DNA of 64,000 nt from Parapedobacter deserti (GTDB lineage Bacteria; Bacteroidota; Bacteroidia; Sphingobacteriales; Sphingobacteriaceae): contig NZ_JBHRTA010000003.1 of NCBI RefSeq assembly GCF_042646065.1, positions 124,001 through 188,000 on the forward strand. Reading direction: 5' to 3'. Under the pieces are notes generated by a model. The model saw only the letters and a list, made by a program, of their open reading frames with translations, did no database searches and was not told the DNA's origin. Shown here one piece after another: positions 50,038 through 56,824 of this stretch (positions are counted from its first letter, which is position 1; each line of letters begins with the position of its first letter). The position numbers and the translations under genes were made by a program.

Positions 50038-51767
50038 TGAAAGGAATGATCATAACGGCCTTGGCAGTGACGGCGTTATCTGCCGCCTCCCGCAGCGTGT
50101 CGGCACAGGCGCTGCTGCAACGCACCTATTGCAACCCGCTGAACCTGGACTATGCGTATGCGACCCGGTTTGACAGCCTCTCGTATCGGTCGGGTGCAGA
50201 CCCTACCGTGGTGGAATTTCGTGGTGAGTACTATATGTTTGTAACCCGGTCCATGGGCTACTGGTACTCACCGGACCTGCACAACTGGACGTTTGTCCGC
50301 CCGGAGAAATGGTATTTCGAAGGGTCGAATGCACCCACTGCACATAATTATAGAGACTCGGTCTTGTACGTGACGGGAAACCCGTCCGGTGCAATGGCCA
50401 TCCTGTACACCGATAATCCAATACGGGGCGACTGGAAGGCCGTACCTTCGGTATTGACCCAGTTACAGGATCCGGACTTGTTTATCGACGATGACGGGCA
50501 GGCGTATATGTTTTGGGGTTCATCTAATAGGTTCCCGATCAGGGCTAAACAGCTCGACCGGACTAACCGCTTCATCCCAATGTCAAAGGAAGTGCACGAA
50601 CTGTTCAACCTGGACGGGGAGCGGTATGGATGGGAACGGTTTGGACACAACCATAGCGATACCGTGCTCCGAGGCTACATCGAAGGGCCGTCTATGTTGA
50701 AGCGCGGCAATAAATATTACCTCCAGTACGCGGCGCCTGGCACCCAGTTTGACGTGTATGGCGACGGGGTATATATAGCCGATGCGCCGCTTGGCCCGTA
50801 CACGTATGCCCCCAACAACCCGTTTTCGTATAAACCTGGCGGCTTTATCAACGGGGCTGGCCATGGAAGTACGGTAAAAGGGCCGGCAGGGCAGCACTGG
50901 CACTTCAGTACGATGGCCGTGGATGTAAACATCGGGTGGGAACGGCGTATCGGGATGTTTCCTACGTATTTCGACGCCGATGGGTTGATGCACGCCAACA
51001 CTGCCTACGGAGACTATCCACATTATGCGCCGCATATTCCGGACAAGATGGGAACATTTACCGGCTGGATGCTGCTGTCGTACCAAAAGCCGGTGACGGC
51101 GTCTTCCCAACGGGAGAGCTACGGGCCAGCGCATGTCACCGACGAACAGGTGAAAACATTTTGGGTGGCCGAAGACAATGGCGATGCACAATGGCTCCAG
51201 ATTGATCTGCAGCGCGCGGCAGCGGTGCATGCCATACAGGTCAACTTTAACGACTATCAATCGGATCTTTACGGGAAGCCTGAAGGGCTTTACCACCGCT
51301 ATGCGATCGAGGGGTCGGTAGACGGAAAAGATTGGCAGGTGCTTGTAGACCGCCAAACCAGCTTTCGCGATGTGCCGAATGACTATGTGGAGCTGGGCAG
51401 GCCAGCACAGGTGCGATACATTCGTTATCGCAATATCCACGTACCCACGCCGTTCCTTTCAATTTCCGGATTGCGGGTGTTCGGCATCGGTAGCGGCAAA
51501 AAGCCGACCACCGTTAAAAACCTTGCTGTGGCGCGCGGCACCGACCGGCGGGACGCCAAAATTTCATGGAGTCCGCAGGAAAGTGCTCAGGGATACACCG
51601 TAAGGTGGGGCATCGCACCCGATAAGTTATATAATTCCTGGATGGTTTACGGGCAGGACGTCCTAGAGATTAAAGGGCTTACCGTTGATCAGCCTTACTA
51701 CTTTACGGTAGAAGCGTTCAATGAAAATGGAATTTCCGAACGCACAGCCGCCAAAGCGGCGGAGTAA
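50037..51767 (+). CDS. GH43-like beta-propeller + F5/8 type C + fibronectin III protein
   Basis: This 576-residue exported protein has a signal peptide ending SVSAQA. The N-terminal five-bladed propeller of GH43 type (about 30-335) has acidic residues at the usual sites: GADPTVVEFRGEYYMF (Asp55), QDPDLFIDDDGQAYMFWG (Asp145/147) and GYIEGPSMLKRGNKYYLQYA (Glu216). An F5/8 type C (CBM32-like) beta-sandwich follows (about 340-475), then a fibronectin type III module (about 485-572, NLAVARGTDRRDAKISWSP). The start codon overlaps the sulfatase stop (TGATG). GH43-like families act on arabinose, xylose or galactose linkages, yet related clans have other specificities. The exact linkage cannot be told; it may trim a side sugar. 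Confidence 0.85.
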   Translation: MKGMIITALAVTALSAASRSVSAQALLQRTYCNPLNLDYAYATRFDSLSYRSGADPTVVEFRGEYYMFVTRSMGYWYSPDLHNWTFVRPEKWYFEGSNAPTAHNYRDSVLYVTGNPSGAMAILYTDNPIRGDWKAVPSVLTQLQDPDLFIDDDGQAYMFWGSSNRFPIRAKQLDRTNRFIPMSKEVHELFNLDGERYGWERFGHNHSDTVLRGYIEGPSMLKRGNKYYLQYAAPGTQFDVYGDGVYIADAPLGPYTYAPNNPFSYKPGGFINGAGHGSTVKGPAGQHWHFSTMAVDVNIGWERRIGMFPTYFDADGLMHANTAYGDYPHYAPHIPDKMGTFTGWMLLSYQKPVTASSQRESYGPAHVTDEQVKTFWVAEDNGDAQWLQIDLQRAAAVHAIQVNFNDYQSDLYGKPEGLYHRYAIEGSVDGKDWQVLVDRQTSFRDVPNDYVELGRPAQVRYIRYRNIHVPTPFLSISGLRVFGIGSGKKPTTVKNLAVARGTDRRDAKISWSPQESAQGYTVRWGIAPDKLYNSWMVYGQDVLEIKGLTVDQPYYFTVEAFNENGISERTAAKAAE

Positions 51768-51792
51768 CGAGTAACAATAAATCCTGATATAC

Positions 51793-54099
51793 ATGACAAT
51801 CATGAAGATATATAACCAACAGCTCTGTTTTTTAATTGGCCTGATGTGCCTAGCAATAGGTGTAAAGCCCGTATGCGCCCAACAAGATCAAAACGATATG
51901 GACCGTTTTATCAATGACTTGATGAGTCAAATGACCGTAGCGGAGAAGATTGGCCAGCTCAATCTGGTCACGGCCGGAGAAGCGGTGACCGGATCGGTGG
52001 TCAGCACTGACGTGGAGTCAAAAATCAAAGCCGGAAAGATCGGTGGAATCTTCAGCATGAGCACCCCACAACGTATCCGCGCCGCTCAGGAGCTGGCCGT
52101 TAACCATTCCCGGCTTAAAATTCCGATCATTTTCGGGATGGACGTCATCCATGGCTATAAAACCATTTTTCCTATTCCGCTGGGGCTTGCGGCCACCTGG
52201 GATATGGAACTGATCCAAGAGACCGCCCGTATCGCCGCCGAGGAGGCTTCGGCTGATGGACTTAACTGGACATTTTCGCCCATGGTTGACGTCTCGCGCG
52301 ATCCGCGATGGGGGCGTATATCCGAAGGAAGCGGCGAGGATACGTACCTCGGCTCACGCATCGCGGAAGCCATGGTGCGGGGCTATCAAGGGAAAGACCT
52401 TACCGCTCACAATACGCTGATGGCCTGCGTCAAGCACTTTGCGCTGTACGGCGCGGCTGAAGCGGGACGCGACTACAATACCACGGACATGAGCTTGCAC
52501 CGTATGTATAACGAGTACCTGCCTCCCTATAAGGCGGCTATCGATGCCGGTGCAGGCAGCGTGATGACCGCTTTTAACGACATTAACGGCGTGCCTGCCA
52601 CGGCAAATAAGTGGCTGATGACCGACGTGCTGCGCAAGCAGTGGGGTTTCGATGGTTTTGTCGTGACGGATTATACGGCAGTAAATGAACTTATCGACCA
52701 CGGACTGGGCGATTTGCAGGAAGTGTCCGCACTATCGCTAAAAGCTGGAGTGGAAATGGATATGGTGGGCGAGGGATTCCTGACCACCTTGCAGCAATCG
52801 CTGGACGAAGGTAAAGTGAGCGAGGAGGAGATTGACCGGGCGTGCCGCCTGGTGCTGGAAGCCAAGTATAAACTCGGATTGTTTGAAGACCCCTTCCGTT
52901 ATTGCGATGAGAGCCGGGCCAAGGAAGCGATCCTTAATCCGGGGCACTTAGCCAAAGCGCGCGAAGCAGCGGGCAAGTCGTTTGTGCTGTTGAAAAACGA
53001 AGGACAGGTACTGCCCCTTAAAAAGCAGGGGACGGTGGCGTTGATCGGGCCACTGGCCAACACCGGGGCCAACATGCCGGGGACATGGAGCGTAAGTGCC
53101 GACCTCGATAACACGCCCTCCTTGTTGGAAGGGATGCGTTCGGCTTTGGGCGATCAGGTGAAGATTGTTCATCATCAGGGGTCGAACTTATTGGAAGATG
53201 CTGCATATCAGGAGCGAGCCACGATGTTCGGACGCACCATACCCCGCGATGAACGACCTGAAGCGGAGGTGCTTGCGGAAGCCTTAGCAATTGCCAATCA
53301 AGCCGATGTGGTCGTGGCCGCTTTAGGCGAAAGCTCCGAGATGAGCGGCGAAAGTTCCAGTCGCGTTGATTTGAATATCCCCGCCGTGCAGCAACGGCTG
53401 TTGGCCGGATTGCTGCAAACCGGTAAACCCGTGGTGCTGGTCTTGTTTACCGGGCGTCCGCTGACACTCACCTGGGAGGATGAGCAGGTACCTGCCATCC
53501 TTAATGTATGGTTTGGCGGCACCGAAACCGGCAAGGCCGTGGCTGATGTGCTTTTCGGCGATGTCAATCCATCAGGCAAGCTGCCAGCCACGTTCCCCCA
53601 GCATGTGGGACAAGTGCCGTTGTATTACAGCCATAAAAACACCGGACGACCGTTGGCTGAGGGGCAGTGGTTTGAAAAGTTCCGATCCAACTACCTCGAT
53701 GTGACCAACGAGCCGTTGTATCCCTTCGGCTATGGATTAAGCTATACCAGCTTTGGCTATGGCGAGCTGACGCTTAGTAGCGCCGAGTTGTCCCGCGGTG
53801 GCAAGCTGCAGGTAAGTGTACAGGTAACCAATACCGGCAATTATGCCGGTGAGGAGGTCGTGCAACTATACATCCGTGATTTGGTCGGGTCGGTTACCCG
53901 GCCTGTTAAGGAGCTGAAGGCATTCCGGAAAATCCGGCTGGAGCCAGGCCAGTCACAGGAGGTGGTTTTCGACCTGACGGAAGAGGATCTGAAGTTTTAC
54001 AATGCCGAGCTGGAGCATGTGGCGGAAGCCGGCGAGTTCGCCGTTTTCGTCGGCACCAACTCCCGCGATGTTCAAGAAAAGCGGTTTACGCTGAAGTGA
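51793..54099 (+). CDS. bglX: GH3 beta-glucosidase (BglX-like)
   Basis: This 768-residue exported enzyme has a signal peptide ending KPVCAQQ. The GH3 N-terminal TIM barrel (about 40-370) contains IPIIFGMDVIHGYKTIFPIPLG (in parts), FSPMVDVSRDPRWGRISEGSGED, CVKHFALYGAAEAGRDYN and the nucleophile Asp293 in GFVVTDYTAVNEL. The alpha/beta sandwich follows (about 400-620; likely acid/base Glu in LGESSEMSGESSSR), then a fibronectin III-like domain (about 665-760). BglX-type enzymes split beta-glucosides, including sophorose, in the periplasm, which would finish the work of the GH144-like enzyme. It is the last gene of PUL 3; its 3' end overlaps the convergent carboxylesterase gene by 14 bp. ATG 51802 is an alternative start. 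Confidence 0.95.
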   Translation: MTIMKIYNQQLCFLIGLMCLAIGVKPVCAQQDQNDMDRFINDLMSQMTVAEKIGQLNLVTAGEAVTGSVVSTDVESKIKAGKIGGIFSMSTPQRIRAAQELAVNHSRLKIPIIFGMDVIHGYKTIFPIPLGLAATWDMELIQETARIAAEEASADGLNWTFSPMVDVSRDPRWGRISEGSGEDTYLGSRIAEAMVRGYQGKDLTAHNTLMACVKHFALYGAAEAGRDYNTTDMSLHRMYNEYLPPYKAAIDAGAGSVMTAFNDINGVPATANKWLMTDVLRKQWGFDGFVVTDYTAVNELIDHGLGDLQEVSALSLKAGVEMDMVGEGFLTTLQQSLDEGKVSEEEIDRACRLVLEAKYKLGLFEDPFRYCDESRAKEAILNPGHLAKAREAAGKSFVLLKNEGQVLPLKKQGTVALIGPLANTGANMPGTWSVSADLDNTPSLLEGMRSALGDQVKIVHHQGSNLLEDAAYQERATMFGRTIPRDERPEAEVLAEALAIANQADVVVAALGESSEMSGESSSRVDLNIPAVQQRLLAGLLQTGKPVVLVLFTGRPLTLTWEDEQVPAILNVWFGGTETGKAVADVLFGDVNPSGKLPATFPQHVGQVPLYYSHKNTGRPLAEGQWFEKFRSNYLDVTNEPLYPFGYGLSYTSFGYGELTLSSAELSRGGKLQVSVQVTNTGNYAGEEVVQLYIRDLVGSVTRPVKELKAFRKIRLEPGQSQEVVFDLTEEDLKFYNAELEHVAEAGEFAVFVGTNSRDVQEKRFTLK

Positions 54100-54715
54100 A
54101 CACAAACTCGTTTGCGAGCAATGTCTCATCAGCACTGATGCTGTGGGGTTTGCCGGGATAAATCTCCAGCTTGACGTTTGCGCCGAGGCCACGGAGTATT
54201 TCGGCGCTCTCTTCGATGCGGTGTAAGGGTACGTGCGGGTCTTCATCACCTGCGGTTAAGAGGATGGATGTACCGCCGAAATCACCGCTGTAATTCATTG
54301 CATTCAGCGTTTTCCCGATCAGTCCACCGGTAAACGCCACCACGCCACCGTAACGCTTTGCGTGACGAGCAACGTATTCAACGGCGAGGCACGCGCCCTG
54401 GGAAAAACCCACGAAATACACCTGCTCCGTAGGAATGCCAAGCTTGACAGTTTCGGCCACCGCGTCGTCTACCAGCGCTAATGCCGAGTCCAATGCTGGC
54501 TGATTGTCAGCGATCTCCGCAAGAAAGCTGTAGGGATACCACGAGTTGTTGGTGGCCTGAGGTGCCAGCAATAAGGTATCTTCCAGCTGGAGATGATTCC
54601 GCAGGGAGAGCATGCCCTGCCCGGTGCTGCCCCGGCCATGAAGCAGCACCACAGCTTTTTGGGCTTGTGCAGCCAAATTGCCGGCTTGGATGATTTGTTT
54701 ATCGTGTGTGTACAT
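54086..54715 (-). CDS. mhqD: MhqD-like phospholipase/carboxylesterase
   Basis: This 209-residue cytoplasmic alpha/beta hydrolase has the nucleophile elbow GFSQGA (Ser105), acid TAGDEDPHVP (Asp157 or Asp159), His191 in GKPHSIS and the oxyanion motif LLHGRGSTG. The family contains MhqD of Bacillus, part of the quinone-resistance regulon. The gene lies 4 bp downstream of a ring-cleaving dioxygenase gene, the same pair (MhqD with MhqO/MhqE) seen in Bacillota. I therefore read it as part of a hydroquinone or quinone detoxification operon, a moderate inference. Its 3' end overlaps the GH3 gene on the opposite strand by 14 bp. Confidence 0.85.
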   Translation of the reverse strand: MYTHDKQIIQAGNLAAQAQKAVVLLHGRGSTGQGMLSLRNHLQLEDTLLLAPQATNNSWYPYSFLAEIADNQPALDSALALVDDAVAETVKLGIPTEQVYFVGFSQGACLAVEYVARHAKRYGGVVAFTGGLIGKTLNAMNYSGDFGGTSILLTAGDEDPHVPLHRIEESAEILRGLGANVKLEIYPGKPHSISADETLLANEFVFTSA

Positions 54716-54719
54716 GGCG

Positions 54720-55658
54720 TTAATTTAATTTCGGTAAAACACTTTCTATCTTGTTTCGATACCCTTCGTATTGCGGGGGCAGTTTCAGACCGGTGCCCAG
54801 CTCGGCTACTGATTCATCGGTGGCAAAGCCTGGATTGTCTGTGGCGATCTCGAATAGGACACCGCCCGGTTCGCGAAAATACAGTGAATAAAAGTAATTG
54901 CGGTCGATCTTTTCGGTAATATTGAGCCCTTGGGCGATGACCTTTTCCCGGAAATGCATCAAACTGGGCTCGTCTTGCACACGGAATGCGACGTGGTGCA
55001 CAGACCCGCCGGCTACCAAACCGATGCTTTCGCCCGGAGCCTCTACGATGTCCACAATGTTTGCATGCGCTACCGTATCTGTAGCAAAGCGGAAGCGGTT
55101 TACCTCCTGCTCTTGCAAACCATAGCCGAATACATCGGTAAGAATGCGGGCAGTGGATTCATGCTTGCTGGTTGTGATGGTGATGTGGTGGAATCCGCGG
55201 GTTGCATGCTCAGTCTTTACCTCGGCCGTTTCCCAGGGTGTACGCGTATCGGCCTTCTTCGGAACGGTCAGTTCCAGCTTAAGGCCGTCCGGATCAATAA
55301 ACGACAGGTACTGTTCGCCGAACTTCTCCGACACATTGTTATATATCATGTTGTTGGCTTCCAGTCGCTCTTTCCAGAAATCAAGGCTCCCTTCAGGCAC
55401 GGCATAGCCGATTTCGGTCACTTGCTGAGTTCCCCGGCGTCCCTGACGTACGCGGTTGCCCCATGGAAAGAATGTAAGAATCGTGCCCGGCGTTCCGGAC
55501 TCGTTGCCGAAATAGAAGTGGTAAGTTTCCGGATCGTCGAAATTGACGGTTTTCTTGACCAACCGTAGCCCTAACACGCGACTGTAAAAATCGTGATTGC
55601 GTTTGGCATCTCCTGCTATCGCAGTGATGTGATGTATACCAAGGATTTTGTTTTCCAT
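54720..55658 (-). CDS. mhqO: MhqO/MhqA-like ring-cleaving dioxygenase (VOC/glyoxalase family)
   Basis: This 312-residue protein has two vicinal-oxygen-chelate repeats. Repeat 1 starts LGIHHITAIAGDAKRNHDFYSRVLG and includes PGTILTFFPWG; repeat 2 starts ATRGFHHITITTSKHESTARILTDVFGYG and ends with GVLFEIATD, which would supply the metal-binding Glu. The His in GIHH or GFHH should be another ligand. Proteins of this length and pattern are called ring-cleaving dioxygenases of the MhqO type and open hydroquinone-like rings. It is the first gene of a two-gene operon with the carboxylesterase, divergent from a Crp/Fnr regulator. A minus-strand TACCTTTG (55684-55691) fits a -7 box with a 20-nt leader. 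Confidence 0.88.
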   Translation of the reverse strand: MENKILGIHHITAIAGDAKRNHDFYSRVLGLRLVKKTVNFDDPETYHFYFGNESGTPGTILTFFPWGNRVRQGRRGTQQVTEIGYAVPEGSLDFWKERLEANNMIYNNVSEKFGEQYLSFIDPDGLKLELTVPKKADTRTPWETAEVKTEHATRGFHHITITTSKHESTARILTDVFGYGLQEQEVNRFRFATDTVAHANIVDIVEAPGESIGLVAGGSVHHVAFRVQDEPSLMHFREKVIAQGLNITEKIDRNYFYSLYFREPGGVLFEIATDNPGFATDESVAELGTGLKLPPQYEGYRNKIESVLPKLN

Positions 55659-55683
55659 GATGCCCTCTCTTTTGTTGTTGATA

Positions 55684-55691
55684 CAAAGGTA
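55684..55691 (-). promoter_or_regulatory. candidate -7 box of the mhqO-mhqD operon
   Basis: TACCTTTG on the minus strand matches TAnnTTTG and lies 26 bp before the mhqO ATG. No TTTG is found 19-20 bp further upstream. The 140-bp divergent region also serves the Crp/Fnr gene, making shared control likely. Confidence 0.4.
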
Positions 55692-55798
55692 CGACAGCCG
55701 GTTTCTTGGTGCATTAACCTAAGACAAGAAAAGGAGGCAATATTTTGAGCGCTTAAATATCATCAATAATGTTTAAGTTTGTTCAGCGAAGGTTGCTT

Positions 55799-56383
55799 AT
55801 GTTTTCCACCATCAATGACTACGTAAACCGTTGTGGCAGGTTTTCCCCGGAGGAAATCACCACATTCAACAGCTTGTTGAAGCCCCGGTTGGTAAAGCGG
55901 AAGCAGTTGCTGCTTCGAGAGGGTGAGGTGTGCGATTTCGAAGCATACATTGTCAAAGGCTGTATACGCACCTACTATATCGATGAGAATGGAAGCGAAG
56001 TAAACCTGCAGTTTGCCGTGGAAGATTGGTGGGTGAGCGATATCGGCAGTTTCCATGAACATAAGCCCAGCCTTCAATATATTGAAGCGGTGGAAGACAG
56101 CGAGTTGCTAATCCTTAATCCGGCACGAAAAGAGGAGCTGCTGGCGCGTGTGCCTCAGTTTGAGCGGGTATTCCGGTTAATGGTGCAGCGCCATTTGGCA
56201 GCATTAGAGCACCGGCTTATTCGTACCATCGCGCATAACGCTGAGACACGTTACCTGGAGTTCGTGAAGCAGTATCCTAAAACTGCTCAGCGCGTGCCCC
56301 AGCATTATATCGCCGCTTATCTTGGTGTAACCCCCGAATTTCTCAGTAAGGTGCGGAAACGCTTAGCCACACGAAAAGACTGA
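55799..56383 (+). CDS. Crp/Fnr family transcriptional regulator
   Basis: This 194-residue protein starts at ATG 55799 (MFSTINDYVNRCGRFSPEE), the normal beginning for this Bacteroidota subgroup; ATG 55769 would add ten residues. It has an N-terminal cyclic-nucleotide-binding fold (about 10-115: KQLLLREGEVCDFEAYIVKGCIRTYYIDENG in parts, LQFAVEDWWVSDIGSF) without the cAMP-contacting residues of CRP and without an Fnr cysteine cluster. The C-terminal winged helix is about 140-190 (ETRYLEFVKQYP, VPQHYIAAYLGVTPEFLSKVRKRL). It is divergent from mhqO/mhqD, so it may regulate that operon. The ligand is unknown. Confidence 0.88.
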   Translation: MFSTINDYVNRCGRFSPEEITTFNSLLKPRLVKRKQLLLREGEVCDFEAYIVKGCIRTYYIDENGSEVNLQFAVEDWWVSDIGSFHEHKPSLQYIEAVEDSELLILNPARKEELLARVPQFERVFRLMVQRHLAALEHRLIRTIAHNAETRYLEFVKQYPKTAQRVPQHYIAAYLGVTPEFLSKVRKRLATRKD

Positions 56384-56445
56384 AAAGGCGTAAAATCGTT
56401 GAGGTGACCGGTGTGCGTATAAGCGAAAGGCTGAATCTCAGTTTA

Positions 56446-56487
56446 TATATAAAAAAACGGCATTAAGCGATTTGCTTGATGCCGTTT
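56446..56487 (-). terminator. strong terminator of the small transcript at 56446-56652
   Basis: On the minus strand AAACGGCATCAAGC (56487-56474) pairs with GCTTAATGCCGTTT (56468-56455) around a 5-nt loop, 14 bp with one G-U pair. It runs into a seven-T tract. The plus-strand side has no T-run, so it mainly stops leftward transcripts. Confidence 0.8.
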
Positions 56488-56652
56488 CAAAAAATAAACA
56501 AATAGGTTTATAATTGGTTAGTGCGTTTCTCCCAGTTTTGAGACGTGGTGGTCTTGCCATCAACTTAAGTTTACAATATCGAGTAATTAACGATTCACTT
56601 ACTTTCTCAAACCCGGCCAAAGATGTGTGAATCAATTCATTTTCCCCTCTGT
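56446..56652 (-). ncRNA. candidate small RNA (about 205 nt), possibly with a short ORF
   Basis: This unit has its own perfect promoter (56658-56688) and terminator (56446-56487), and lies between convergently ending genes. After the predicted start the RNA can form a long hairpin: AATTGATTCAC pairs with GTGAATC-GTT-AATT, enclosing an inner CTTT/AAAG stem. A weaker CGTCTC...GAGAAACG stem may follow. An open frame beginning MARPPRLKTGRNALTNYKPI (40 codons, running into the terminator) is present. It could be a small peptide gene, but its last third is the terminator stem, so I favour a regulatory RNA. No match to a known RNA family comes to mind. Confidence 0.45.
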
Positions 56653-56657
56653 GGCTA

Positions 56658-56688
56658 CAAACGTAGGAATATAAATCAGCAATGCAAA
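56658..56688 (-). promoter_or_regulatory. perfect Bacteroidota promoter for the small transcript
   Basis: Read on the minus strand: TTTG (56688-56685), exactly 19 bp, then TACGTTTG (56665-56658). This matches the consensus TTTG-N19/20-TAnnTTTG in every position, the best such promoter I found in the window. Transcription should start near 56652 and run left. Confidence 0.7.
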
Positions 56689-56705
56689 CTTTTTTTTAAA
56701 AATAA

Positions 56706-56721
56706 GTGAGTAAACACTCAC
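56706..56721. promoter_or_regulatory. TetR-like operator palindrome
   Basis: GTGAGT-N4-ACTCAC is a perfect inverted repeat of the GAGTGnnCACTC-like type bound by many TetR/AcrR repressors. It ends 17 bp upstream of the -33 box of the small-transcript promoter. No TetR gene is present in the window. Confidence 0.45.
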
Positions 56722-56762
56722 GAAATATTTTTGCTTTATCCTTTTAGCAGGCCAAGGCGACT

Positions 56763-56797
56763 AAAAAGCGTGTAGAAATAATTTTTACGCGCTTTTT
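56763..56797 (-). terminator. bidirectional-type terminator after the S9 peptidase gene
   Basis: AAAAAGCGTGTA (56763-56774) and TACGCGCTTTTT (56786-56797) form a 12-bp stem with one mismatch and an 11-nt loop. They lie 28 bp downstream of the peptidase stop codon. The T-run on the minus strand ends the peptidase transcript. Confidence 0.8.
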
Positions 56798-56824
56798 ACC
56801 GGTATGCAGCTGTGAGAGAAAGTG

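Noticed and set aside
54930..55568. 212-codon open frame on the plus strand
   Set aside because: It overlaps the well-defined ring-cleaving dioxygenase on the other strand; no recognisable domain or start context.
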